From Aurantibacter_A sp039941195 (GTDB taxonomy: Bacteria; Bacteroidota; Bacteroidia; Flavobacteriales; Flavobacteriaceae): a stretch of 64,000 bases of DNA. Below are positions 35,266 through 44,027 of this stretch, in pieces. The stretch is taken from assembly GCF_039941195.1 (NCBI RefSeq), contig NZ_JBDVFA010000093.1:1-64000 (forward strand). Direction: 5' to 3'. The notes under the pieces were generated by a model. The model was not told where the DNA came from. It saw only the letters and a list, made by a program, of their open reading frames with translations, and searched no databases. Made by a program: the position numbers and the translations under genes. Every line of letters starts with the position of its first letter. Positions within the stretch are counted from its first letter, which is position 1.

Positions 35266-36572
35266 TAGTGCAAAGTAAATTTTAATATGCTGGTTGAACT
35301 ATCGGTAACTTTAAAGCGTTCATCCGCTCGTTTTCCTATAATCCATACTAATTTGTTGTCCGAAAAAAGCAGCCATTGTTGCTCTTTGGCAATCATATCC
35401 ATTTTCTCATCCTTGAAAAATTTAGATACTTTTTTCTTCCCTTTCATTCCCAAAGGATAAAAGTAGTCGCCTTCTTGTCGCTTTCTTACTACCAACGGAT
35501 ACTTTAACGTTTTTTTATCTACAAAAAGTATGTTGGCATCATCACTAAATACAATGTTTTCAGCTGCTGACACCGATAATTTTATAGGATGATTAATTTC
35601 GGTGACTCCATCTTCCAAAAAATAATTCTGATCATCACTAGTTTCAATTTCTTGTAATAGCAAATGCTCACGATCTTTTAATAAACGATGGGTTTTCGAA
35701 AACACTTCTTTTCCGCTCAAAGCAGTCAGTAAATTTCGAATATCAGTATAGGATGTAAATCCGTATGGATTAAAAAGTTCATACAAATAGGCATCCAAGG
35801 GTTCTAATTGCTGTAATTCTTGAATTGAAATGTAATCCACCCCTTCTTTGGCCACAAACAATCTCTTTTTTACTTCACCAATATAATTTTTTAGTAAGGC
35901 CGCACTGCCCTGTAAGTGTGCTAAGGTATGCTCGAAATTTGCCTCAAAAGTAGGATGCAACGTTTTTAAGGTAGGTAAAATATCATGTCGAATCTTATTC
36001 CGAAGGTATTTGGTATCTGCATTACTAGCATCTTCGCGCCAAGTAAGGTTTTCAGCCTCTGCATATGCTGCAATTTGAGCTCTGGAAAATATAAGTAATG
36101 GGCGTGCTAAAGCTTCTGTTTTTTCGGGCATTCCTGTTAATCCTTCAATACCCGTACCACGCGATAAATTAATTAAAAAAGTCTCTAAGTTATCATCAGC
36201 ATGATGCGCTGTAAGTACCGTTTTATACCCAAAATCACGTACTATTTCAGCAAACCAAGGGTAGCGTAATTCCCGCGCTGCCATTTGTATGGAAACTTTA
36301 TGCGCATCAGCATAACCATCTGTATTAAAAGTAGTTACATGTAATTTACAATTATATTGTTCCGATAAATCATGAATCAGCAACTCGTCTTTATCACTTT
36401 CTTCGCCCCGCAATTGAAAATTGCAGTGCGCCAAGGCAAATTTAATATTGCACTTAAATAATAAATGCGCCAAAACCACACTATCGATACCACCACTAAT
36501 GGCAAGTAAAAAAGTGTCGTCTTTTAAACTTTCAAAATTATTTTGAAAATGGGTTTTAAATTCGGCCAACAT
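35265..36572 (-). CDS. tilS: tRNA(Ile)-lysidine synthase
   Basis: 435 residues from the ATG at 36572 (MLAEFKTHFQNNF); a TTG at 36590 would extend it by six. ATP-pyrophosphatase motif SGGIDS at 26-31, then ALAHCNFQLRGEESD and AHHADDNLET, typical of TilS. The C-terminal domain (about 350-430, RKRQEGDYFYPLGMKGKKKVSKFF) binds tRNA. Modifies the CAU anticodon wobble C to lysidine, so that the tRNA reads AUA; essential in most bacteria. Confidence 0.95.
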   Translation of the reverse strand: MLAEFKTHFQNNFESLKDDTFLLAISGGIDSVVLAHLLFKCNIKFALAHCNFQLRGEESDKDELLIHDLSEQYNCKLHVTTFNTDGYADAHKVSIQMAARELRYPWFAEIVRDFGYKTVLTAHHADDNLETFLINLSRGTGIEGLTGMPEKTEALARPLLIFSRAQIAAYAEAENLTWREDASNADTKYLRNKIRHDILPTLKTLHPTFEANFEHTLAHLQGSAALLKNYIGEVKKRLFVAKEGVDYISIQELQQLEPLDAYLYELFNPYGFTSYTDIRNLLTALSGKEVFSKTHRLLKDREHLLLQEIETSDDQNYFLEDGVTEINHPIKLSVSAAENIVFSDDANILFVDKKTLKYPLVVRKRQEGDYFYPLGMKGKKKVSKFFKDEKMDMIAKEQQWLLFSDNKLVWIIGKRADERFKVTDSSTSILKFTLH

Positions 36573-36611
36573 AAGCCCAAAGTTACACAATGTAGTTTAG
36601 TGATCCTATTC

Positions 36612-37145
36612 TTAAAGGCTCTCCACAAATTGTTTTACAACAGCTGCATGAGCTTCGGCTAAATCAGCATCAACAATACCCTTTGCTTCATCAAAATTTT
36701 GAAAAAAAGAAGGCAGTGAAAAAGTAGTAACCGAGGCCGCACCAAAACGTGGTAAAATTTGCTCGGTAGCTTTTAATGCACCAATAGCACCTCTTTTGCC
36801 TGGTGAGGCGCTCATTAATAATACCTTTTTATCTTTTAAGAAATTTAAATCTAGTCGCGATAACCAATCGGTAAGATTTTTAAAATATGCCGAAACATTG
36901 CCATTATGCTCGTTAACAGAAATGATTACGCCATCTGCATTGGAAATATATCCTCTAAATTCAACCAGAGAATTTGAAAATCCACTTTCCTTTTCAACAT
37001 CTTCGCTATACATTGGAAAAGGGTAATTCGCTAAGTTCAACAATTCCACTTTATGCCCTGCTAATAGCGAAGCCGTGTATTTTACTAATTTAAAATTTAC
37101 TGAAGTACTTGAATTACTGCCTGCGAAGGCCAATATAGTTGACAT
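36612..37145 (-). CDS. NADPH-dependent FMN reductase family protein
   Basis: 177 residues. Flavodoxin-like fold: AFAGSNSSTSVNFKLVKYTA is the FMN phosphate loop, YPFPMYSEDVEKESGF and ISVNEHNGNVSAYFKNLTDWLSR carry the isoalloxazine contacts, and LMSASPGKRGA follows. Reduces FMN, quinones or azo-compounds with NAD(P)H in characterised members. Ends 39 bases before tilS, so it may be first of the run to comM. Confidence 0.87.
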   Translation of the reverse strand: MSTILAFAGSNSSTSVNFKLVKYTASLLAGHKVELLNLANYPFPMYSEDVEKESGFSNSLVEFRGYISNADGVIISVNEHNGNVSAYFKNLTDWLSRLDLNFLKDKKVLLMSASPGKRGAIGALKATEQILPRFGAASVTTFSLPSFFQNFDEAKGIVDADLAEAHAAVVKQFVESL

Positions 37146-37167
37146 AATCTCGTTTTAAAGGTTGTTA

Positions 37168-37200
37168 CAAAAATAGCGCATTACAAAGTATTATGAGCAA
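37168..37200 (-). promoter_or_regulatory. candidate promoter of the FMN reductase-tilS gene run
   Basis: The minus strand has TATTTTTG (37175-37168) as -7 box with a TTG (37200-37198) 22 bases upstream, within the range for Bacteroidota. It is 22 bases before the FMN reductase ATG, so the leader would be short. Confidence 0.4.
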
Positions 37201-37304
37201 ATTTTGTATAATTTTGCGGCGCAAATCTGCTTTAAACCAGTGGACTGCGTACTAAAAACAGACCAGCGTTTAAAAAACAGATGCTGAGCAAGTAAAACTA
37301 TTCT

Positions 37305-38489
37305 GTGGAAAGGAATAAAAACAGACTGTATTTTATTGATGCCATGCGCGCATGGGCTATTCTGATGATGCTGCAAGGTCATTTTATAGACGGACTTCTG
37401 GCAGATGCTTTTCGGGATAATTCCAATATCGTTTACAGCATTTGGAAATACTTTAGAGGCATTACCGCTCCTATATTCTTTACAGTATCTGGATTTATTT
37501 TCACCTACCTGTTAATAAAAGTACCACAAAAAGGATTCGATAACCCACGGATTAAAAAAGGAATACGCCGCGGCGTACAACTTATTTTTATTGGCTATTT
37601 ACTGCGTTCTAATATTTTTGGACTGCTGCAAGGCAAAATTTACCATGGGTTTTTATTGGTAGATGTTTTGCATTGTATCGGCCTTTCTATTCTGGGGATT
37701 ATTGCAATCTACCTACTAACTTCAAAAAGTAAAAAATGGCTTTTATCGATTGTTTTGCTAGCCACTACGCTATTGCTTTTTGCATTTGAACCACTGTATA
37801 AATCAGCCAATTTCGCTGCCTTACCCAATGCTATTGCCAACTATTTTAGCAAAGCCAATGGGTCGGTATTTACCATTATTCCATGGTTTGGCTATGCCAG
37901 TTTTGGCGCTTTTTTATCGGTGCTTTTTTATCGGTATCGCGAAAGTGCAAAGTTGTATACCTATGCCATTCCCATTGCAGCAGTTGCAGGTCTGCTACTT
38001 ATATTCACCTCGTCGCCATTATTGGATTGGTTGTATGTTGCAACAGACATTCAATTGTTTAATGCCATAGCGCTTAATAATTATCTGTTTATTCGTTTGG
38101 GTGATGTTTTGGTAGCCTTTGCCTTATTTATGTTGGCGCGGAAGTATGTATTAAATGCAACTTTTTTGCGCATTGGGCAGAACACCTTATCCATTTATGT
38201 CATTCATTTTATTATTCTTTACGGAAGTTTTACCGGTTTAGGCTTGTATCGCTTTTTCAATCATGCGTTGAATCCGGTGGTGGTGATTGTAGGCGCTATA
38301 GCCTTCATGATTACTTGTTCCTATATGGCATTGCTTTACGATAAACATGAAGTTGCCCTAAAATCGAAATTAGCGGTGGTACAAAAGCAATTGTGGCGTT
38401 TTGTAGAAACTGTTGCAATACACGTGCAACGTGTTTTAAAAGCAGTAGTTACCAAAACACTGCAAGTGTTGGGTTTTGCTAAGAATTAA
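37305..38489 (+). CDS. membrane acyltransferase (DUF1624/heparan-alpha-glucosaminide N-acetyltransferase-like)
   Basis: 394 residues, GTG start at 37305; the next Met is inside the conserved first helix. About ten membrane helices. The opening YFIDAMRAWAILMMLQGHF and FFRGITAPIFFTVSGF-like second helix are the signature of the acyltransferase 3/DUF1624 superfamily, with a His in the first helix that is catalytic in relatives. It would move an acyl group across the inner membrane to a sugar or glycan. The exact acceptor is unknown. The C-terminal 40 residues are basic and cytoplasmic. Confidence 0.8.
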   Translation: MERNKNRLYFIDAMRAWAILMMLQGHFIDGLLADAFRDNSNIVYSIWKYFRGITAPIFFTVSGFIFTYLLIKVPQKGFDNPRIKKGIRRGVQLIFIGYLLRSNIFGLLQGKIYHGFLLVDVLHCIGLSILGIIAIYLLTSKSKKWLLSIVLLATTLLLFAFEPLYKSANFAALPNAIANYFSKANGSVFTIIPWFGYASFGAFLSVLFYRYRESAKLYTYAIPIAAVAGLLLIFTSSPLLDWLYVATDIQLFNAIALNNYLFIRLGDVLVAFALFMLARKYVLNATFLRIGQNTLSIYVIHFIILYGSFTGLGLYRFFNHALNPVVVIVGAIAFMITCSYMALLYDKHEVALKSKLAVVQKQLWRFVETVAIHVQRVLKAVVTKTLQVLGFAKN

Positions 38490-38767
38490 GATTCTCTTCT
38501 TTTTTTAACTAGTACTCCTTCTCCATACCTCCACTGAAAAAAGCAGACACTCGAAGTGACTTCAGAATTCACATTTTAAATTTTTTGTAGTCCTCCGACA
38601 CGATTGCTATGCGACTACATTTCAACACCTTATGTTAAAAACTTTGTAATCGTTTACTTAAAATGTAGTTGGTTTAGTTGCCGATTTGTAAGAAATTTAG
38701 AGACTGGGGATAAATAAACATGTTTGTTTATCTGTACGCTAAGTAGAATTAAAAAAAGAACCTAAAA
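38490..38767. other. intergenic region before the broken Abi gene
   Basis: 278 bases. It holds a near-perfect 24-base palindrome (38709-38732) and a motif TGTAGTTGG-N5-TTGCCG (38664-38683) that recurs at 42554. No ORF or RNA gene was seen. Confidence 0.4.
38709..38732. promoter_or_regulatory. 24-base near-perfect palindrome, possible operator
   Basis: The two 12-base halves (GATAAATAAACA and TGTTTGTTTATC) are complementary at 11 of 12 pairs. It ends 35 bases before the likely start of the Abi-type gene, a position suited to a repressor site. It could also be an RNA hairpin. No cognate regulator gene is adjacent. Confidence 0.35.
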
Positions 38768-39604
38768 TTGGCTGAATTACAATATAAAGAGAAATTTTTA
38801 ATTGAAAAATTATTTAATATGCCATCGGGTTACGTACTGGATTTCTCCAATAGAACCTTTTAGGAATTTATTTACGATAGTATCCGTATCAATATTTATG
38901 ACGACAAATACTTTTATGCGAGTGGTTCTAAGGCAAATAGACTTAGAGGATTTTTTAGTGAAGAACCGAGCTATAAAGTAGGAGAACTTTTGACCGCACT
39001 TATAGATTATTGGTACACTAAGGCAATTGCAAAAGAAGACGGATTCGATTTTGAGAAAGATAAAAACATTTATAACGAGTGTTTAAAAATTGCAAGTAGA
39101 TTAAAAGAAGAAACAATTGTTGAGGAAATTGATGTAATAAATGAAATTGAAGATGATAGAGATTTCAATCTGCTTGCAAAATCTATACGAGAAAGCATAG
39201 ATAAAAATGAGCCTGAAGTTGCTTTAGACAGGTTACATACATACGTTATGAAATTTATCAGGCAACTATGTGAGAATCATAATATTGAAATTAAAAAAGA
39301 TGAATCTCTTAATGCAATATTTGGTAAATATGTAAAGTACATTGTAGCTAATGAAAAAATAGAATCTAAAATGACTGAAAGGATTTTAAAATATTCTATC
39401 CACGTCATAGAAGCATTTAATGATATTAGAAACAATAGAAGTTTCGCTCACGATAATAAAATTTTAAATTATTCTGAAAGTGTTCTTATTTTCAATAATA
39501 TCACAAACTCGATAAAATTTATTGAGACTATTGAAAAAACAATTGAACAAGAAAACATAAAAATCGAAGTAGAAACGGCTGATTGGCAAGATCTACCGTT
39601 TTAA
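38768..39604 (+). pseudogene. abortive infection (Abi_C) family gene interrupted by a nonsense codon
   Basis: The frame from a TTG at 38768 encodes LAELQYKEKFLIEKLF, MPSGYVLDFSNRTF, then TAG at 38861-38863, then continues in the same frame with EFIYDSIRINIYDDKYF to the stop at 39604, about 278 codons in all. Family members read through this point with a sense codon after SNRTF (CAG to TAG would need one change). The C-terminal part (about 110-265) is the Abi_C domain: LDRLHTYVMKFIRQLC, FNDIRNNRSFAHDN. Products of this family are linked to phage defence in other bacteria. Translation might restart at TTG 38990, but that product lacks the N-terminal domain. An assembly error at one base is not excluded. 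Confidence 0.75.
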
Positions 39605-39757
39605 AATTTTTAAGAACCTATGCAAGCATAATTATAAAATTAAAAACACGTTCTGCGCGTTTAAAAAAAAACATTATTACCGCTATTAACTATAACTAGG
39701 ATTATTTTCTTCTAAACATAAGAAAAGAACAATAACTATAAAATAAGATAAATCTAA

Positions 39758-40189
39758 ATGATTGTTCGTCCACATAAAATAGTATTGATTAAAAGAAACT
39801 TTTTCCAATTTACATCCAATGATGATATTGAAAATAATGAGGATTACATTCCTGATTACCAGAAGTTTAAATCATTAAATTCAGCTGAGCAATATTATTT
39901 AGCAGACATATGTAATTGGGATGACGGTCCAATTGTTTTACAATGGATAATCGATAGTCCAAAATGTGACAAAGGAACAGCTTGTAAAATTTTTTGGAAT
40001 TCAGAACCAGACTATTATTTCGATTTTACAGCCGAAACAATAAACGAATATGAAAAAGATATATGGAATTTACTGCAAAGCATCTTAAAGAGGTATAGGG
40101 CAGATGATTTTGCAAAAAGTCGATTTAAGTTTATACCAAAAGAGGAAGGTTATAAAACGGATTGGAATACTAAACTGGATATTTGGTAA
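39758..40189 (+). CDS. DUF4274-like protein
   Basis: 143 residues, soluble, no signal. The segment EQYYLADICNWDDGPIVLQWIIDSPKCDKGTACKIFW matches the DUF4274 pattern (NWDDG, CD.GTA..IFW). DUF4274 proteins often sit beside polymorphic toxins or in immunity-gene clusters, from recollection. No toxin gene is adjacent here; the broken Abi gene lies 150 bases upstream. Function unknown. Confidence 0.65.
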   Translation: MIVRPHKIVLIKRNFFQFTSNDDIENNEDYIPDYQKFKSLNSAEQYYLADICNWDDGPIVLQWIIDSPKCDKGTACKIFWNSEPDYYFDFTAETINEYEKDIWNLLQSILKRYRADDFAKSRFKFIPKEEGYKTDWNTKLDIW

Positions 40190-40303
40190 ATTCCTGCTGA
40201 ATTGAAAAATGGAGTACATGGTAAAAAGCCATTAGGGTATTTTTAAAATGCTATTAACAAACTAAGACTTAAATACAGGTCTGAGACCTTTGAAATACAA
40301 ACA

Positions 40304-40840
40304 ATGAACCCAATCACCAACTTCATAGCAAAAATTGACCAGCAAAATTTATGGGAAAAACAACTTGTAGTCAACCGAAAAGAATTCCTAAAAGTTAAGG
40401 GTAGTGTTGATACCAACCTTTATTTTGTGGTTAGCGGAAGTTTACGAATCTATGCGTTAGATGACTATGAAGAAAGTATAATTCGCTTTGGATATAAAAA
40501 TAATTTTATTGCTGCGTTGGACTCTTTTATCAGTGAAAAACCATCTGATTTATACATTCAGGCCATCAAAAAAACAGTAGTAAGAGTCATTAATAAAACC
40601 ACTTTTATTGCATTTGTTGAAAGCTCACCCGCAAACACCAAAATATGGAATACATTGCTGGAGAATTTAATTTTCCAGCAAATGGAAAGAGAACGCGATA
40701 TTTTGACTTCCTCACCTTTAGAACGCTACAAAAGAGTTTTAGCCAGAAGTCCGCAATTGTTTCAAGAAATTCCCAATAAATATATTGCCTCTTACTTACG
40801 AATGACACCAGAAACCTTATCACGAATTAAAAAGTCTTAA
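40304..40840 (+). CDS. Crp/Fnr-family transcriptional regulator
   Basis: 178 residues. N-terminal cyclic-nucleotide-binding-like jelly roll (about 20-115, FLKVKGSVDTNLYFVVSGSLRI) without the cAMP phosphate-binding Arg-Ser motif, as in most Bacteroidota members. A short C-terminal winged helix (about 145-178, IPNKYIASYLRMTPETLSRIKK) binds DNA. Ends three residues after the recognition helix, so the wing is minimal. No metal-binding Cys. It may control the genes that follow, but no site was identified. Confidence 0.85.
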   Translation: MNPITNFIAKIDQQNLWEKQLVVNRKEFLKVKGSVDTNLYFVVSGSLRIYALDDYEESIIRFGYKNNFIAALDSFISEKPSDLYIQAIKKTVVRVINKTTFIAFVESSPANTKIWNTLLENLIFQQMERERDILTSSPLERYKRVLARSPQLFQEIPNKYIASYLRMTPETLSRIKKS

Positions 40841-40893
40841 TTTAAATCAATGTTTTTGAACAACAGAACATCGAATTTTGAGCTAAAAAAATA

Positions 40894-41466
40894 ATGGTAC
40901 TACATGCAGAAACATTACTACAAGATTTAATTGAGCGCACGCGCAAACATATTAATGAAGCCGAAAAATTTAAATCACTCCCTACCGAAACATTGAATTG
41001 GCGAGTTGCCAATGACAGTTGGAGCATTTTAGAATGTTTTGAGCATTTAAACTTATACGGAGATTTCTATATTCCTGAACTCAAGAAGCGCATGGAAAGT
41101 TCAAAAACGCAACCCAAAGAAAATTTTAAATCCGGTGTTTTAGGGAACTATTTTGCAAAAAGTATGCTCCCCAAAGAAAAGTTGAACAAGATGAAAACCT
41201 TTAAAGATAAAAACCCAATAGGCAGCACTTTAGACAAAACTACCATGAACCGCTTTATTGCTCAGCAAGAAAAAATCCTGAATCTTTTGGACAAATCGAG
41301 AGCCGTAGATTTAAACAAAATTAAAACAGCAATAAGTATTTCAAAATTAATTAAATTAAGAATCGGAGATACATTTCGAGTAGTAGTATATCATAACGAA
41401 CGCCATATATTACAAGCGAACAATGTATTGAATAGTAAAATGCCTGCGCCCAAACAATTAAACTAA
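40894..41466 (+). CDS. DinB-superfamily protein
   Basis: 190 residues, four-helix bundle family. Candidate metal ligands: His in WSILECFEHLNLYGDF near 52 and the pair in VVYHNERHILQAN near 168-173, the usual DinB arrangement. Bacillithiol or mycothiol transferases belong to the same superfamily; this DinB_2-like branch in Bacteroidota has no assigned substrate. Lies 53 bases after the Crp/Fnr gene. A second DinB gene lies at 43429, from a different branch. Confidence 0.82.
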   Translation: MVLHAETLLQDLIERTRKHINEAEKFKSLPTETLNWRVANDSWSILECFEHLNLYGDFYIPELKKRMESSKTQPKENFKSGVLGNYFAKSMLPKEKLNKMKTFKDKNPIGSTLDKTTMNRFIAQQEKILNLLDKSRAVDLNKIKTAISISKLIKLRIGDTFRVVVYHNERHILQANNVLNSKMPAPKQLN

Positions 41467-41476
41467 AGTCAAAATC

Positions 41477-41656
41477 ATGAAAAAAGTCCAGTATTTTTTA
41501 TCAGGTGTTATTGTAATTTTTATTTTGGAATGCATCTCTTTTATTTTTAATGATGCCTTTACTTTTAAAGACATTAGTTGGGGAACAGTTATTGGAATAC
41601 CACTAGCATTTGCAATCTTTTATAAGGGCAATAAAAAGGAAAATCAAACTGATTAG
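41477..41656 (+). CDS. 59-residue two-helix membrane protein
   Basis: ATG at 41477, stop TAG at 41654. Sequence begins MKKVQYFLSGVIVIFILECI, has one hydrophobic segment at about 6-25, an aromatic polar loop (FNDAFTFKDISWG) and a second hydrophobic segment at about 37-49, ending in KGNKKENQTD. The helices, charged ends and tight packing (10 bases after the DinB gene, 35 before the deacetylase) make it a real gene. Function unknown. Confidence 0.65.
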   Translation: MKKVQYFLSGVIVIFILECISFIFNDAFTFKDISWGTVIGIPLAFAIFYKGNKKENQTD

Positions 41657-41691
41657 AAACAACTACCTTGGGCAGTACACCTCAGAAAAAT

Positions 41692-42552
41692 ATGAACGCA
41701 GCACAAAAATTAGGCTTTTCAGCAAACAGCAAATTATTAATTATACATGCTGACGATGCCGGACTTTCCCATTCCGAAAATAGGGCTACCATGCAAGTGC
41801 TAGAGAATGGATTTGTAAATTCCTATAGTATTATGGTTCCCTGTCCGTGGTTTTATGAAATGGCGCAATATGCCAAAAATAATCCCCGCCACGATTGCGG
41901 CATTCACTTAACACTCACCTGCGAATGGGAGAATTATAAATTCGGACCCGTTTTACCAATTTCTGAAGTCCCAAGTTTGGTGGACAGTAATGGACATTTT
42001 TATAAGAAAAGAGAGCAGTTGCGCGAAAACGCTTCCCCAGAACATGTACAAAAAGAGTTGAAAGCACAAATTGATAAAGCCTTACAATTCGGACTAAAAC
42101 CAACACACATCGATTCGCATATGTATAGTGTGGGTTCGGACACTCAATTTTTTAAAATCTATAAAGAATTGGGCAAAGAATACGATTTACCAGTATTACT
42201 AAACAAGCAATTAATGGAATTGGTAGGCTTACCTCCTGCAGAGAATATTGATGCCGAAGATTTTATCATTGACAAAACCTATGTGGGCGAGTTTAAATAT
42301 TTTGAAGCTGGTAAGTTAAGTGATTTCTACAGTGCAGTATTAAACGATTTGCAAAGCGGTTTAAACCTACTTTTAATCCATCCGGCATTCGATGATAACG
42401 AGATGCAAGGCGTTACTGTAAATCATCCCAATTTTGGTGCTGCGTGGAGGCAAATCGATTTTGACTTTTTTACGAATAAAGAGAACCAATTAATTCTTGA
42501 AGAAAATAATATTGAATTAATTACCTGGAAGGATATAAATAACAGGATTTAA
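41692..42552 (+). CDS. YdjC/ChbG-family carbohydrate deacetylase-like protein
   Basis: 286 residues from the ATG at 41692; a TTG at 41668 would add eight. Motifs: LLIIHADDAGLSHSENRAT (metal Asp pair) near 18-36, DCGIHLTLTCEW (metal His), PTHIDSHMYS (metal and catalytic His) near 138, and HPAFDDNEMQG near 228. Members deacetylate chitooligosaccharides or similar sugars. No chitobiose uptake genes are adjacent, so the substrate is open. Confidence 0.87.
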   Translation: MNAAQKLGFSANSKLLIIHADDAGLSHSENRATMQVLENGFVNSYSIMVPCPWFYEMAQYAKNNPRHDCGIHLTLTCEWENYKFGPVLPISEVPSLVDSNGHFYKKREQLRENASPEHVQKELKAQIDKALQFGLKPTHIDSHMYSVGSDTQFFKIYKELGKEYDLPVLLNKQLMELVGLPPAENIDAEDFIIDKTYVGEFKYFEAGKLSDFYSAVLNDLQSGLNLLLIHPAFDDNEMQGVTVNHPNFGAAWRQIDFDFFTNKENQLILEENNIELITWKDINNRI

Positions 42553-42554
42553 GT

Positions 42555-42589
42555 GTAGTTGGAAAACTTGCCGTTTTAAGACTACTTTT
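42555..42589 (+). terminator. hairpin after the YdjC-like gene, probable terminator
   Basis: GTAGT and AAAAC (42555-42567) pair with GTTTT and ACTAC (42573-42585), with a symmetrical three-base internal mismatch, followed by TTTTA. It starts three bases past the stop. Confidence 0.5.
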
Positions 42590-42613
42590 AAAGAGCAAAA
42601 GCGTCAATAAAAA

Positions 42614-43285
42614 ATGAAAAAATATATACTCCTACTCTTATTAGCGATACCTTCATTTTATGCTTGTGGGCAAGGTACTAATAACGCCACCGCAAAAACA
42701 GCAGCCAGCAAAACGAAATACAAAAGTGAAATTAAAACCGAGGGGTTTAGCAGAGACAGCTATTTGCATACCGAAGCCTCTTATTTGGATACAACTGGAA
42801 AAGGAATTATTATTCAAAACAGCTATCCAAGAGGTGGACCTATTAATACACCTGATGGAAAATATGGCCATGCGTTATTCTGGTCGCGTGTTATCAACAA
42901 AGCCGATACACCTATAGCATTGAACTTACATTTTCCTGCTGATTCTATTGTGATTGATCCCGCAACCCATACGTACTTTAAACTTTTGGTTCCACCCGAT
43001 AAAATGACCCCCGACAAAGTAAGCACATTTGGTTTTGGACTAGATTATATTGAAGATTTTGTAGCTGAAAACTTCTATAAACCGAGTTATTTACAAAAAA
43101 CCATTAAACCGAATGAAGATGCCATGTTCTATGTTATTTTACTGAGTCATTTAGCGCCAACAGATAGAGGCGTAATACGAACAGGACTTTTTTTAGATGG
43201 ACAAGATCTTTTTTATAAGTTAGAGGGTTTAAATTCCCAGAAGGATAAGTTTGTACCAAGTGGGTCGATAACATTTAAAGATTAA
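42614..43285 (+). CDS. lipoprotein of unknown function
   Basis: 223 residues. Signal peptide with lipobox SFYACG (Cys18). The mature protein begins with an Ala/Thr/Lys-rich linker, then SEIKTEGFSRDSYLHTEASYLDTTGKGIIIQNSYPRGG-type beta segments (positions about 38-77), FWSRVINKADTPIALNLHFP and MFYVILLSHLAPTDRGVIRTGLFLDG. I do not recognise the family. No membrane segments after the signal. It stands alone between short spacers. Confidence 0.65.
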   Translation: MKKYILLLLLAIPSFYACGQGTNNATAKTAASKTKYKSEIKTEGFSRDSYLHTEASYLDTTGKGIIIQNSYPRGGPINTPDGKYGHALFWSRVINKADTPIALNLHFPADSIVIDPATHTYFKLLVPPDKMTPDKVSTFGFGLDYIEDFVAENFYKPSYLQKTIKPNEDAMFYVILLSHLAPTDRGVIRTGLFLDGQDLFYKLEGLNSQKDKFVPSGSITFKD

Positions 43286-43297
43286 AACTGCGCTTAG

Positions 43298-43432
43298 CAT
43301 CAAATAAAAATAGCAATACAAGATTTTATAGACATCGCGGAAAAGAATGGTGTTACGCTTTTAGATGTTGGGAATCTATATCGTTTGCTACTTTTAGAAT
43401 ACAAATTGATAACGTTAAAGGAAGCAAAATGA
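43298..43432 (+). pseudogene. possible 3' remnant of a small gene without a start
   Basis: An open frame of about 44 codons with coding-like composition (DFIDIAEKNGVTLLDVGNLY, LLLLEYKLITLKEAK), no ATG, GTG or TTG near its beginning, and a stop that overlaps the next ATG as ATGA. This looks like the tail of a gene that was translationally coupled to the DinB gene, now cut off at its 5' end. It may be chance. Confidence 0.25.
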
Positions 43433-43953
43433 CAGCAATCGAAATTTTAAGCAAGCAAACTAAAGATGCTTATGCGTGGATTTATAAATTGATGGATTCG
43501 ATTCCTGATGAAAAGTGGAATGATACACCTGAAATTTTAGCATCGAATGTATCGTGGCAAATTGGGCATGTAGTACTTAGTATGTATTATCATTCTATTC
43601 TAGTTATTCGGGGACATCAAAAAGATATTTTAGAAAAAGTTCCGCTAAAAGAATACGCTGAATTGTTTTCGTTCAATTCTTCACCAAAAAAATCTGCTGG
43701 AAAAATGGCTGCTGCAACCTTGAGAGAACACCTAATATTGATGGAAAAAAAATCAATTGAAATTATAAATTCGTTAACCCCAGAAGAGCTAGATAAAGAA
43801 TTAATTCCCGGAAAAGTTGAACACCCTGTTGCTAAGAATAAGTTTGAAGCCATCGATTGGAATATAAAGCATACCATGTGGCACTGCGGACAATTAGCTA
43901 CGATAAAAAGAACCTTAGGATATACCTACAAATTTGAAATGAAAAAAACCTAA
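43429..43953 (+). CDS. DinB-superfamily protein
   Basis: 174 residues. Motif SWQIGHVVLSMYYHSILV near 43-60 supplies the first metal His, and WNIKHTMWHCGQLATIKRTLG near 144-164 supplies the other two, the standard DinB triad. Different in sequence from the DinB protein at 40894. Proteins of this group are often metal-dependent thiol transferases or unknown. Start shares ATGA with the upstream remnant frame. Confidence 0.85.
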   Translation: MTAIEILSKQTKDAYAWIYKLMDSIPDEKWNDTPEILASNVSWQIGHVVLSMYYHSILVIRGHQKDILEKVPLKEYAELFSFNSSPKKSAGKMAAATLREHLILMEKKSIEIINSLTPEELDKELIPGKVEHPVAKNKFEAIDWNIKHTMWHCGQLATIKRTLGYTYKFEMKKT

Positions 43954-44027
43954 AGTAATATGGGAAAAACTGAACTTTTAGAAATATCATTACTACATAA
44001 ATAAATGCAAGTCAATTCAATTAACAA

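Noticed and set aside
38990..39604. Intact 204-residue protein starting at a TTG
   Set aside because: Clear coding similarity of the Abi family continues upstream in frame to and beyond a TAG codon, so this is the 3' part of a broken gene.
42653..42917. Alternative frames overlapping the lipoprotein gene at 42614
   Set aside because: The lipobox-bearing frame has a proper signal peptide and a full beta-rich mature part; the others do not.
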